Shown piece by piece: positions 24,963 through 31,623 of a DNA stretch of 31,623 nucleotides. The first letter of the stretch is position 1, and the number at the start of each line of letters is the position of its first letter. The translations under genes were made by a program, and so were the position numbers. Below the pieces are notes generated by a model. The model saw nothing but the letters and a program-made list of their open reading frames with translations. It ran no database searches and was not told the origin of the DNA. The DNA comes from Pseudomonadota bacterium (lineage in GTDB: Bacteria > Pseudomonadota > Gammaproteobacteria > Xanthomonadales > Rhodanobacteraceae): positions 1 to 31,623 of the forward strand of contig JAEYZH010000170.1 in NCBI GenBank assembly GCA_023430685.1, in the 5' to 3' direction.

Positions 24963-25101
24963 AGCCGTGATTGGTGAGTCGTGATGGGTGATTCGAAGAG
25001 CGCGAGCCGAGGTATCGGAATGATCGGCACGCCGAACGAACCCACCTTCCTGCGACATCGTGGGTCGCCAATCACGAATCACCATTCACGAATCACGGCT
25101 T
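24962..25101. repeat. Heptad inverted-arm element, purH/purD junction (GTGATTN class)
   Basis: The left arm has units at 24967, 24974, 24981 and 24988 (GTGATTG, GTGAGTC, GTGATGG, GTGATTC). The right arm has units at 25069, 25076, 25083 and 25090 (CAATCAC, GAATCAC, CATTCAC, GAATCAC). AAGCCGTGATT at 24962-24972 pairs perfectly with AATCACGGCTT at 25091-25101, so the stem base reaches the purH stop. The purD ATG is four bases further on. The inner segment is 74 bases. Confidence 0.85.
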
Positions 25102-25105
25102 TCCA

Positions 25106-26386
25106 ATGAAACTACTCGTCATCGGTTCCGGCGGCCGTGAGCACGCGCTGGCCTGGAAACTCGCGCAGTCGCCGCGCGTGACCGAAGTGCTTGTCGCGCC
25201 GGGCAATGCGGGCACCGCGCGCGAAGCGGGCATGCGCAACGTCGAGGTCGCGGCGACCGATGCGGAAGGCCTGGTGCGGCTCGCGCAGCGCGAGCAGGTC
25301 GCGCTGACCGTGATCGGTCCGGAGGCCGCGCTCGCGGCGGGCGTCAGCGACCGCTTCCGCGCGGCCGGCCTGCGCTGCTTCGGTGCGAGCCGGATCGCCG
25401 CGCAACTCGAGAGTTCGAAGGCGTTCGCGAAGGACTTCCTCGCGCGACACAACATCCCGACCGCGCACTACGCGGTATTTACCGATCTCGCGCCCGCGCT
25501 CGCTCACGTGCGCGAACACGGCGCGCCGATCGTGATCAAGGCCGACGGGCTCGCCGCGGGCAAGGGCGTGATCGTCGCGCTGACGCTCGCCGATGCCGAG
25601 CAGGCACTGCACGACATGCTCGGCGCGCGCTCGTTCGGCGATGCGTCCGCGCGTGTCGTGATCGAGGAGTTCCTCGCGGGCGAAGAAGCGAGCTACATCG
25701 TCATGAGCGACGGCCGCAACGTGTTGCCGCTCGCGACGAGCCAGGACCACAAGCGCCGCGACGAAGGCGACCTCGGCCCGAACACCGGCGGCATGGGCGC
25801 GTACTCGCCCGCGCCGGTGGTGACACCCGCGGTGGAGCGGCGCATCCTCGACGAGATCGTGCGCCCGACGATCGCCGGCATGGCGGCGGAAGGCGCGCCC
25901 TTCATCGGCTTCCTCTACGTCGGCCTCATGATCGACGCACACGGCGCGCCGAAGGTGATCGAGTTCAATGCGCGCCTCGGCGATCCCGAAACGCAGCCGA
26001 TCATGCTGCGGCTGAAGTCGGACCTGGTCGACCTCGTCGAGGACACGCTCGACGGGCGCCTCGATCGCACGCAGGCGCAGTGGGACGCGCGTCCGGCGCT
26101 CGCCGTCGTCCTCGCCGCCGCGGGTTATCCGGGCAGCGTGCGCAGCGGCGATGCGATCCACGGCCTCGACGGCGTCGACAGCGCCGACGCGAAGGTCTTC
26201 CACGCGGGTACCCGCCTCGACGAGCACGGCCGATCCGTGACCGCCGGCGGCCGCGTGCTCGCGGTCTGCGCGCTCGGCGACGACACCGCCGCGGCGCGCG
26301 AACGCGCCTACGCGATCGCGCGCGGCATCCGCTTCGAAGGCGCCTTCCTGCGCCGCGACATCGGCCACCGCGCCCTCGCGCGTTGA
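25106..26386 (+). CDS. purD: Phosphoribosylamine-glycine ligase PurD
   Basis: The product is 426 residues, normal for GAR synthetase. It begins MKLLVIGSGGREHALAWKLAQS and contains VAPGNAGTAREAG, VIGPEAALAAGVSDRF, the ATP-grasp segments IVIKADGLAAGKGVIVALT and VVIEEFLAGEEASYIVMSDG, SQDHKRRDEGDLGPNTGGMGAYSPAPV, and the metal site VIEFNARLGDPETQPIMLRL. It joins glycine to phosphoribosylamine, the second step of purine synthesis. No Shine-Dalgarno sequence is visible before the ATG, which follows the heptad arm closely. A REP array begins seven bases after the stop. Confidence 0.99.
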   Translation: MKLLVIGSGGREHALAWKLAQSPRVTEVLVAPGNAGTAREAGMRNVEVAATDAEGLVRLAQREQVALTVIGPEAALAAGVSDRFRAAGLRCFGASRIAAQLESSKAFAKDFLARHNIPTAHYAVFTDLAPALAHVREHGAPIVIKADGLAAGKGVIVALTLADAEQALHDMLGARSFGDASARVVIEEFLAGEEASYIVMSDGRNVLPLATSQDHKRRDEGDLGPNTGGMGAYSPAPVVTPAVERRILDEIVRPTIAGMAAEGAPFIGFLYVGLMIDAHGAPKVIEFNARLGDPETQPIMLRLKSDLVDLVEDTLDGRLDRTQAQWDARPALAVVLAAAGYPGSVRSGDAIHGLDGVDSADAKVFHAGTRLDEHGRSVTAGGRVLAVCALGDDTAAARERAYAIARGIRFEGAFLRRDIGHRALAR

Positions 26387-26392
26387 TCCCCC

Positions 26393-26697
26393 GTAGGAGC
26401 CCACCCTGTGGGCGATCCGCGCAGGAAATCGGTCGTGCGCGGGAATCCGGATTCCCGCGATCGCGCACAGGGTGCGCTCCTGCGCGACCACCATCATCCG
26501 CAGGAGCCCACCGTGTGGGCGATCCGCGCAGGAAACCGGTCGTGCGCGGGAATCCGGATTCCCGCGATCGCGCACAGGGTGCGCTCCTACGCAACCACCA
26601 TCATCCGCAGGAGCCCACCCTGTGGGCGATCCGCGCAGGAAACCGGTCGTGCGCGGGAATCCGGATTCGCGCAATCGCGCACAGGGTGCGCGCCTAC
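26393..26697. repeat. REP family 1 array, three 91-base paired units
   Basis: Units of 91 bases lie at 26393-26483, 26500-26590 and 26607-26697, separated by 16-base spacers (GCGACCACCATCATCC and a one-base variant). Each unit starts with GTAGGAGCCCACC or a close variant, forms one hairpin GCCCAC...GTGGGC-type and a second GCGCAC...GTGCGC-type, and ends in CTCCTAC or CTCCTGC. Orientation is opposite to the array at 31221. The last unit contains the stop codon of the minus-strand TPR gene. Confidence 0.9.
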
Positions 26698-28352
26698 GGC
26701 GCGGGCTTCGGATCCGGCGCGAGGCGCTGCGGGCGATACACCGCGGCGCTCGCGGGCCACGGGCGATCCGGCAACTGCCTAGCCTGCAGTTGCGTCAGCG
26801 TTTCGCGATACGGCGTCAGCGCGCCTTTGAGGCCATTGCGCACGAGCACGAACATCGCGGCCTGCTGCGTCTTCACCGCGTCGTCCCATTTGCCGTTGGC
26901 GGCGAGCGCGAGCGCATACGCCTCGCCGTTCGGCGCACTCGCGGCCTGCGCATACAGCTTGCCACCGTGTTCGAGCGCGCCCTTGCGTTCGGCCGCGCTG
27001 GCGGCACGACAGGTGCTCGCGAGGCGCACGAACAGCTGCAGCACGAAACGGTTGCCCGCGTCCGACGCGAGCACGTCGCTGACGTCGCGCAGCGCCATCG
27101 CGCAGCGGCCCGCCTCGACGTACGCCGCGACGAGCCGCATCCACGGTTCCGCCGCCGTGAGGTCCTGCTGCACGACAACGCGGTAATGCGTCGCGGCCGC
27201 GTCGGCTTGCCCGGTGCGCAACAGCAGGTCGCCGAGCAGCGAGCGCGCCTCGGCCGACTTCGGATCCAGCGCGACCGCCTCCTCGTAGGCGCGACGCGCG
27301 CCCGCATCGTCATTGCCCATCTCGAGCGCGACACCCTGGCTGAGGTGCGCGACTGCGCTGTCGCGGCCTGCCGCGACGGCCGCGGCCGCACGCGTCTTCG
27401 CCGCCGCGATGTTGCCGGACGCGGCTTCGACTCGTGCGTACAGAGCGAGCAAGGCGGGCTGGTTCGGCTCCTGCGCGAGCGCCGCATCGAGCTTCTGGCG
27501 CGCGCCCTGGTACTGGCGCGCGAGCAGCAGCACGCCGGCTTCCTTCGCGAGCCGCGCGGCACCCTCATCGTTCGCCGCGGACGCGCTGCCTGCGGCAGCA
27601 GCCGGCAGGGCCATGCCGCCGAGGCCGAAGGCGATCGGATCGGGCAGCACGGGCTCGACCTGCCCTGCCTTCGCACGCGACTGCGCCGCCGCGGCGGCAT
27701 TGCCGGCGGCGGCCTGGGCTTCCGCAAGGCGCGCATACACGCGCGTCGCCGAGGGTTCGAGCTCGAGCGCGCGCTGGTAGCGCGTGACCGCCTCCGCACT
27801 GCGCTTCTGGCCCAGCGCGATATCGCCGAGCAACGCCTGCGGATACGCCTGGTCGGGGTGCTTCGCGACGTACTCGGCGAGCAGCTTGCGCGCGCCCTCG
27901 AGGTCGCCGTTGTCCATGCGCGAACGCGCAACCGCGACGCGCGCAGGCAGGTAGTCGCCATCGAGCTGCAACGCGAGTTCGAAATAGTTCTGCGCGACCG
28001 CGCCGCGCTTCTGCTTCTGCGCCAGCACGCCACGCGCATACACCCAGCGCCCGTCGGTGGGCGCGAGCAGCGACGCGTTCTCGAGCGCTACATCGGCCTC
28101 GGCATCGAAGCCGTTGCTCGCATACGCGGCACCGAGCAATGCGTAGGCTTGCGCGAGCGCAGGTCCGATCAGCTCCTTGCGCTTGACGTCGAAGGTCGTG
28201 CGCGTGAGCCGCAGGTCGGCGGCCTTGGCGGCAGGCAGGCGCGAAAGATCAGGCGCCGGCACGGGCTTGACCAGCGCTTCGGCGGACACCGCCGCGCTGC
28301 CGGCGAGGCAGGCCAGCGCGAACACGAGGGCGGCGAACAATCGGGTCGACAT
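26694..28352 (-). CDS. Periplasmic tetratricopeptide-repeat protein
   Basis: The product is 552 residues. The start at 28352 gives a clear signal peptide (MSTRLFAALVFALACLAGSAAVSA); the far longer open frame upstream is a shadow of the gene on the other strand. TPR units follow, for example AQAYALLGAAYASNGFDAEAD, WVYARGVLAQKQKRGAVAQNY, PQALLGDIALGQKRSAEAVTRY, ARLAEAQAAAGNAAAAA, ALLALYARVEAASGNIAAAK and ARSLLGDLLLRTGQADAAATHY. No catalytic domain is seen. It is likely an exported scaffold or assembly protein. The TAG stop (26696-26694) is formed by the GTAG head of the last REP unit. The gene diverges from the MFS-acyltransferase gene. Confidence 0.88.
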   Translation of the reverse strand: MSTRLFAALVFALACLAGSAAVSAEALVKPVPAPDLSRLPAAKAADLRLTRTTFDVKRKELIGPALAQAYALLGAAYASNGFDAEADVALENASLLAPTDGRWVYARGVLAQKQKRGAVAQNYFELALQLDGDYLPARVAVARSRMDNGDLEGARKLLAEYVAKHPDQAYPQALLGDIALGQKRSAEAVTRYQRALELEPSATRVYARLAEAQAAAGNAAAAAQSRAKAGQVEPVLPDPIAFGLGGMALPAAAAGSASAANDEGAARLAKEAGVLLLARQYQGARQKLDAALAQEPNQPALLALYARVEAASGNIAAAKTRAAAAVAAGRDSAVAHLSQGVALEMGNDDAGARRAYEEAVALDPKSAEARSLLGDLLLRTGQADAAATHYRVVVQQDLTAAEPWMRLVAAYVEAGRCAMALRDVSDVLASDAGNRFVLQLFVRLASTCRAASAAERKGALEHGGKLYAQAASAPNGEAYALALAANGKWDDAVKTQQAAMFVLVRNGLKGALTPYRETLTQLQARQLPDRPWPASAAVYRPQRLAPDPKPAP

Positions 28353-28523
28353 CGAGGCGGTACCGGAAAACAGGGGGCGAGCCGCGCAGTCTAACGGCTC
28401 GCGACCCGGCACGCTGCGACCGCCGTGCGGCGGCGAAGTTCCGTTGCCGGGGGAACGTGAGGGAGCGCGGCCCGTCCGCCGGCGCGCGCTGGCGCCGCGG
28501 CACGGGCGCGCGATCGAGTCTGG

Positions 28524-28548
28524 TAGATTCCGCCGACCCCGGGAGGAG
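28524..28548 (+). promoter_or_regulatory. Putative -10 and strong ribosome site of the MFS-acyltransferase gene
   Basis: TAGATT at 28524-28529 could be a -10 element, though the distance to the start is short (25 bases). GGGAGGAG at 28541-28548 is the strongest Shine-Dalgarno sequence seen in this window and fixes the ATG at 28554. Confidence 0.5.
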
Positions 28549-28553
28549 TACCG

Positions 28554-30437
28554 ATGAGCGGATCGAGCCAGTTCCGGTTGCTGCGGCTGCGCCGCTTCGC
28601 GCCGTTCTTCGCGACCCAGGCGCTCGGCGCGTTCAACGACAACGCGTTCCGCCAGGCGATGATCGTGCTCGTCGCGTTCCACCTCGGCCTCGGCGACGCC
28701 GAGGTCGGCTTCTACTCGAACATCGCGCCCGCGCTGTTCATCCTGCCGTTCTTCCTGTTCTCGGCGAGCGCGGGCCAGCTCGCGGAAAAGTACGAGAAGA
28801 CGCGCCTGATCCGCTACGTGAAGCTGTTCGAGATCGCCGCGATGGCGCTCGCGGCCTACGGCTTCCACGCGAAGAACGTGCCGCTGCTGCTCGGCGTGCT
28901 GTTCCTGATGGGCCTGCATTCGACGATGTTCGGGCCGATCAAATACGCGATCCTGCCGCAGGCACTCAAGCGCGAGGAACTGGTCGGCGGCAACGGCCTG
29001 GTCGAGATGGGCACCTCGCTCGCGATCCTGTTCGGCATGATCGCCGGCGGTTCGCTGATGGCGATCGAGGGCCACGGCCCGACCGCGGCCTCGATCCTCG
29101 TGGTCGGCACCGCGGTACTGGGCTGGCTCGCGTGTCGCGCGATGCCAGCCGCGCCAGCGACCGCACCCGGGCTGCGCTTCAACTGGAACCCCGTCACCGA
29201 GACGGTGCGCGCGATCGGGTTCGTCGTGCGCGACCGCACCGTGTTCAACTCGGTGCTCGGCATCTCGTGGTTCTGGTTCTTCGGCGGCGTCTTCACCGCG
29301 CAGCTGCCGAACTACACCAAGCTGTTCCTCGGCGGCGACGAGTCGGTCGCGATCCTCGTGCTCGCGCTGTTCTCGGTCGGCGTCGGCATCGGCTCGCTGC
29401 TGTGCGAGCGCCTTTCGGGTCACAAGGTCGAGATCGGGCTCGTGCCGCTCGGGTCGATCGGGCTCAGCCTGTTCGGCATCGACCTGTACTTCGCGCAACC
29501 GGGACTGGCGTCCGCGCACGGCATCGATGCCTGGGGCTTCGTCGCCGCGCCCGGGCACTGGCGCATCGTGCTCGACATGTCCCTGCTCGGGGTGTTCGCG
29601 GGCTTCTACATCGTGCCGCTGTTCGCGCTCGTACAGAGCCGCACGCCGAGCCACGAGCTGTCGCGCGTGATCGCGGGCAACAACATCATCAACGCGCTGT
29701 TCATGGTCGTTGCCGCGGGCTTCGGACTCGGGCTGGGTGCGCTGGGCCTCTCGATCCCGCAGATCTTCCTCGCGACCGCGTTGCTCAACGTCGCGGTGGC
29801 GATCTACATCTACACGCTGGTGCCCGAATTCCTCATGCGGTTCCTGTCGTGGATCCTCGTCAACACGCTGTACCGGATCGACGCGCAGGGTCTTGCGCGG
29901 ATCCCGGAAGAAGGCCCGGCGCTGCTCGTGTGCAACCACGTGAGCTACATGGATGCGCTGATCCTCGGCGGCAGCGTGCGCCGGCCGGTGCGCTTCGTCA
30001 TGTACTACAGGATCTTCAACATCCCGGTGCTGCGCTTCCTGTTCCGCACCGCGAAGGCGATCCCGATCGCGGGGCGCAAGGAGGATCCGGCGCTGCTCGA
30101 ACGCGCGTTCGAGGAGGTCGACCGCGCGCTTGCGGACGGCGAACTCGTCTGCCTGTTTCCCGAGGGCGGCCTCACGCGCGATGGCGAGATCGCGCCGTTC
30201 CGAGGCGGCGTCGAGCGCATCCTCGCGCGCCGGCCGGTGCCGGTGATCCCGCTCGCGTTGCGCGGGCTCTGGGGTTCGGTGTTCAGTCGTCGCGACAGCG
30301 CGCTGGGTCGCTCGCGCCTGCCGCGCCGCTTCCGCGCCCGCATCGGCCTTGCGGTCGGCGACGCGGTTCCCGCGAACGAAGCCGACGCGGCCCACCTCGA
30401 GCAGCAGGTGCGCGCGCTGCGCGGCGATCGACCCTGA
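28554..30437 (+). CDS. LplT-like MFS carrier fused to PlsC-type acyltransferase
   Basis: The product is 627 residues. Residues 1-425 are an MFS carrier of LplT type (FFATQALGAFNDNAFRQAMIVL, MGLHSTMFGPIKYAILPQ, VGGNGLVEMGTSLAIL, VIAGNNIINALFMVVAAG). Residues 430-615 are a PlsC-like acyltransferase with NHVSYMD (His462, Asp467), FPEGG (535-539) and PVIPLALRG. In E. coli LplT imports lysophospholipid and the separate Aas protein (PlsC plus acyl-ACP synthetase) reacylates it. Here the first two modules are fused and the synthetase module is missing, so acyl-ACP or acyl-CoA must come from elsewhere. The likely role is inner-membrane lysophospholipid uptake and repair. The ATG has a strong ribosome site. 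A REP array follows the stop. Confidence 0.9.
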   Translation: MSGSSQFRLLRLRRFAPFFATQALGAFNDNAFRQAMIVLVAFHLGLGDAEVGFYSNIAPALFILPFFLFSASAGQLAEKYEKTRLIRYVKLFEIAAMALAAYGFHAKNVPLLLGVLFLMGLHSTMFGPIKYAILPQALKREELVGGNGLVEMGTSLAILFGMIAGGSLMAIEGHGPTAASILVVGTAVLGWLACRAMPAAPATAPGLRFNWNPVTETVRAIGFVVRDRTVFNSVLGISWFWFFGGVFTAQLPNYTKLFLGGDESVAILVLALFSVGVGIGSLLCERLSGHKVEIGLVPLGSIGLSLFGIDLYFAQPGLASAHGIDAWGFVAAPGHWRIVLDMSLLGVFAGFYIVPLFALVQSRTPSHELSRVIAGNNIINALFMVVAAGFGLGLGALGLSIPQIFLATALLNVAVAIYIYTLVPEFLMRFLSWILVNTLYRIDAQGLARIPEEGPALLVCNHVSYMDALILGGSVRRPVRFVMYYRIFNIPVLRFLFRTAKAIPIAGRKEDPALLERAFEEVDRALADGELVCLFPEGGLTRDGEIAPFRGGVERILARRPVPVIPLALRGLWGSVFSRRDSALGRSRLPRRFRARIGLAVGDAVPANEADAAHLEQQVRALRGDRP

Positions 30438-30460
30438 CCGGTCCGCATCGAACCGCTCGC

Positions 30461-30669
30461 GCAGGAGCGCACCCTGTGGGCGAACCCGCATCCGGAATCC
30501 GCGGGTTTCCTGCGCATCACGTAGGAGCGCACCCTGTGCGCGATTGCGGGAACCCGATTCCACGCGAACGACCGGTTTCCTGCGCGGATCGCCCACAGGG
30601 TAGGCTCCTACGGACGAGGGTTCGCGTGGGCGCGCACGCTGTGCGCGATAGCGGGAATTCGGTTTCCCC
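30461..30669. repeat. REP family 1 array, left flank of the RAYT
   Basis: A partial unit starts at 30461 (GCAGGAGCGCACCCTGTGGG), a full 91-base unit spans 30521-30611, and a decayed unit starts at 30626 (GTGGGCGCGCACGCTGTGCG) and fades near 30669. The first begins 24 bases after the stop of the MFS-acyltransferase gene; the last ends 16 bases from the RAYT stop. Confidence 0.88.
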
Positions 30670-30684
30670 ATGTCCGAACGGCTG

Positions 30685-31140
30685 TCAGAGCCATGCCACG
30701 TCCCAGTATGGGTAGTCGCCCACCCGGCGCACGAGGCCGGCGCGCACCGGATTCATGACGATGTACCGCGCAACGTCAACGAGGGATTCCTCGCGGCGCA
30801 CGGCGCGATCGTGATACGAGCGCGCCCAGACCTGGATCGAGCCATCAACTTCCGCGCGGATCGCCTTCGCGATACGCGACTTGAATCGGTTGACCACCAG
30901 CGGAAGAGGCTGATCGCCTAGTTCGACGAGCCCATGCCAGTGATCGGGCATCAACACCCAGCACAGAAGGCGCGCATCTCCCCATGTGAGCAGGTGCACA
31001 TTCGTGCGGCACGCGACGATCGCGACATCCCAGTCAGCGAATAGGGGGCTGCGGCCACGCGTCGTCGTCGTGACGAAATAGACTTGTCCCGACATCGAAT
31101 GCCGACCCTTGCGCAATCGATGATGCCCGCTCGATCTCAT
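30685..31140 (-). CDS. REP-associated tyrosine transposase (RAYT, Y1 transposase IS200-like)
   Basis: The product is 151 residues from the ATG at 31140. The family marks are RKGRHSMSGQVYFVTTTTRGR, the HUH-type metal site WVLMPDHWHGLVEL (His67, His69), NRFKSRIAKAIR, VWARSYHDRAVR, and the catalytic-tyrosine helix VDVARYIVMNPVRAGLV (Tyr126). RAYTs nick REP hairpins carrying a GTAG head and are usually single-copy, domesticated genes. REP arrays of a single family flank it on both sides, the normal setting. No good ribosome site precedes 31140; an in-frame start at 31182 would add 14 residues, and a later Met at residue 16 would truncate it. It seems intact. Confidence 0.92.
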   Translation of the reverse strand: MRSSGHHRLRKGRHSMSGQVYFVTTTTRGRSPLFADWDVAIVACRTNVHLLTWGDARLLCWVLMPDHWHGLVELGDQPLPLVVNRFKSRIAKAIRAEVDGSIQVWARSYHDRAVRREESLVDVARYIVMNPVRAGLVRRVGDYPYWDVAWL

Positions 31141-31220
31141 GCACGGATCGTCGACATCGCGTTCGCCCCTGACTACGGACAAGCGCAGGCACGTACCGTC
31201 CGAACATTGCGACGACCCGC

Positions 31221-31623
31221 GTAGGAGCGCACCCTGTGCGCGATCGCGCGAATCCGATTACACGCGGACAACCGGGTTCCTGCGCGGATCGCCCACAGGG
31301 TGGGCTCCTACGGATGATGGTGGTCGCGTAGGAGCGCACCCTGTGCGCGATTGCGGGAACCCGATTCCACGCGAACGACCGGGTTCCTGCGCGGATCGCC
31401 CACAGGGTGGGCTCCTACACGGGCGGCTTTCGTAGGAGCGCACCCTGTGCGCGATCGCGCGAATCCGAATACCCGCGAACAACCGGTTTCCTGCGCGGAT
31501 CGCCCACAGGGTGGGCTCCTACACGGGCGACTTTCGTAGGAGCGCACCCTGTGCGCGATCGCGGGAATCCGTGAACCCGCGAACAACCGGTTTCCTGCGC
31601 GGATCGCCCACAGGGTGGGCTCC
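31221..31623. repeat. REP family 1 array, right flank of the RAYT (continues past the window)
   Basis: Three complete 91-base units lie at 31221-31311, 31328-31418 and 31432-31522; a fourth starts at 31536 and is cut three bases short by the window end. Each has GTAG, then GCGCAC-CCT-GTGCGC, then about 40 variable bases, then GCCCAC-AGG-GTGGGC and CTCCTAC. The first spacer is 16 bases and is the exact reverse complement of the first spacer in the array at 26393; the next two are 13 bases (ACGGGCGGCTTTC and a one-base variant). Confidence 0.92.

Noticed and set aside
28353..30671. N-terminal extension of the TPR gene to 1325 residues
   Set aside because: The extension is antisense to the MFS-acyltransferase gene, is highly charged low-complexity sequence, and would bury the signal peptide.
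31221..31623. CRISPR array suggested by regular repeats of about 104-107 bases
   Set aside because: Units are 91 bases with short, nearly identical 13-16 base spacers and internal hairpins; a RAYT lies next to them and no cas gene is present.

Overview
The window is G+C-rich, densely coded bacterial chromosome. The gene order groES-groEL ... cutA-dsbD-tlpA-like-aroQ-accB-accC-prmA-(zinc-ribbon/DUF3426)-fis-purH-purD, together with GTAG-headed REP repeats and secreted proteins ending in a FADGFE-like tail, points to a gammaproteobacterium of the Xanthomonadales (Lysobacterales). The order-level call rests on remembered synteny, not on a search; I cannot name the genus.

Layout. Bases 1-1203 hold the C-terminal part of a CHAT-domain (caspase-like) protein. 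Bases 1453-8176 are a minus-strand block: an MFS carrier resembling MFSD1, a membrane-anchored winged-helix regulator with TPR-like repeats, a large secreted beta-sandwich protein, and a small secreted protein whose start overlaps the stop of the large one. Bases 8360-8764 hold a REP array and the groEL terminator. groES-groEL (minus strand) follow, with a CIRCE operator. A divergent plus-strand gene encodes a secreted endonuclease I with two Ig-like domains. From 13509 to 26386 runs the conserved housekeeping block: CutA, the DsbD/TlpA-like thiol pair, AroQ, acetyl-CoA carboxylase AccB/AccC, the methyltransferase PrmA, a permuted NlpC/P60 hydrolase, a zinc-ribbon membrane protein, Fis, PurH and PurD. 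Bases 26694-28352 carry a periplasmic TPR protein (minus), divergent from an LplT-like MFS/PlsC acyltransferase fusion. The window ends in a REP-associated transposase (RAYT) flanked on both sides by REP arrays.

The most unusual signal is a family of intergenic elements made of two inverted arms, each of about four 7-base repeats (GGGAATN or GTGATTN). They occupy four same-strand gene junctions: groES/groEL, accB/accC, accC/prmA and purH/purD. The segment between the arms varies from 18 to 379 bases. At accB/accC it contains a gene for a 23S-intervening-sequence (four-helix-bundle) protein, and the array supplies that gene's start codon. At three of the four junctions the right arm lies within about ten bases of the downstream start codon and no Shine-Dalgarno sequence is visible. 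A single heptad array of a third class (CCCTCGN) lies inside the dsbD reading frame, in a linker.

Two REP families are present. Both have a 5' GTAG and a short hairpin. Family 1 consists of 91-base paired units, in three arrays of which two flank the RAYT. Family 2 (GTAGGCTGG...) is scattered over four sites. One REP of each family supplies the TAG stop codon of the adjacent gene (the TPR gene and prmA).
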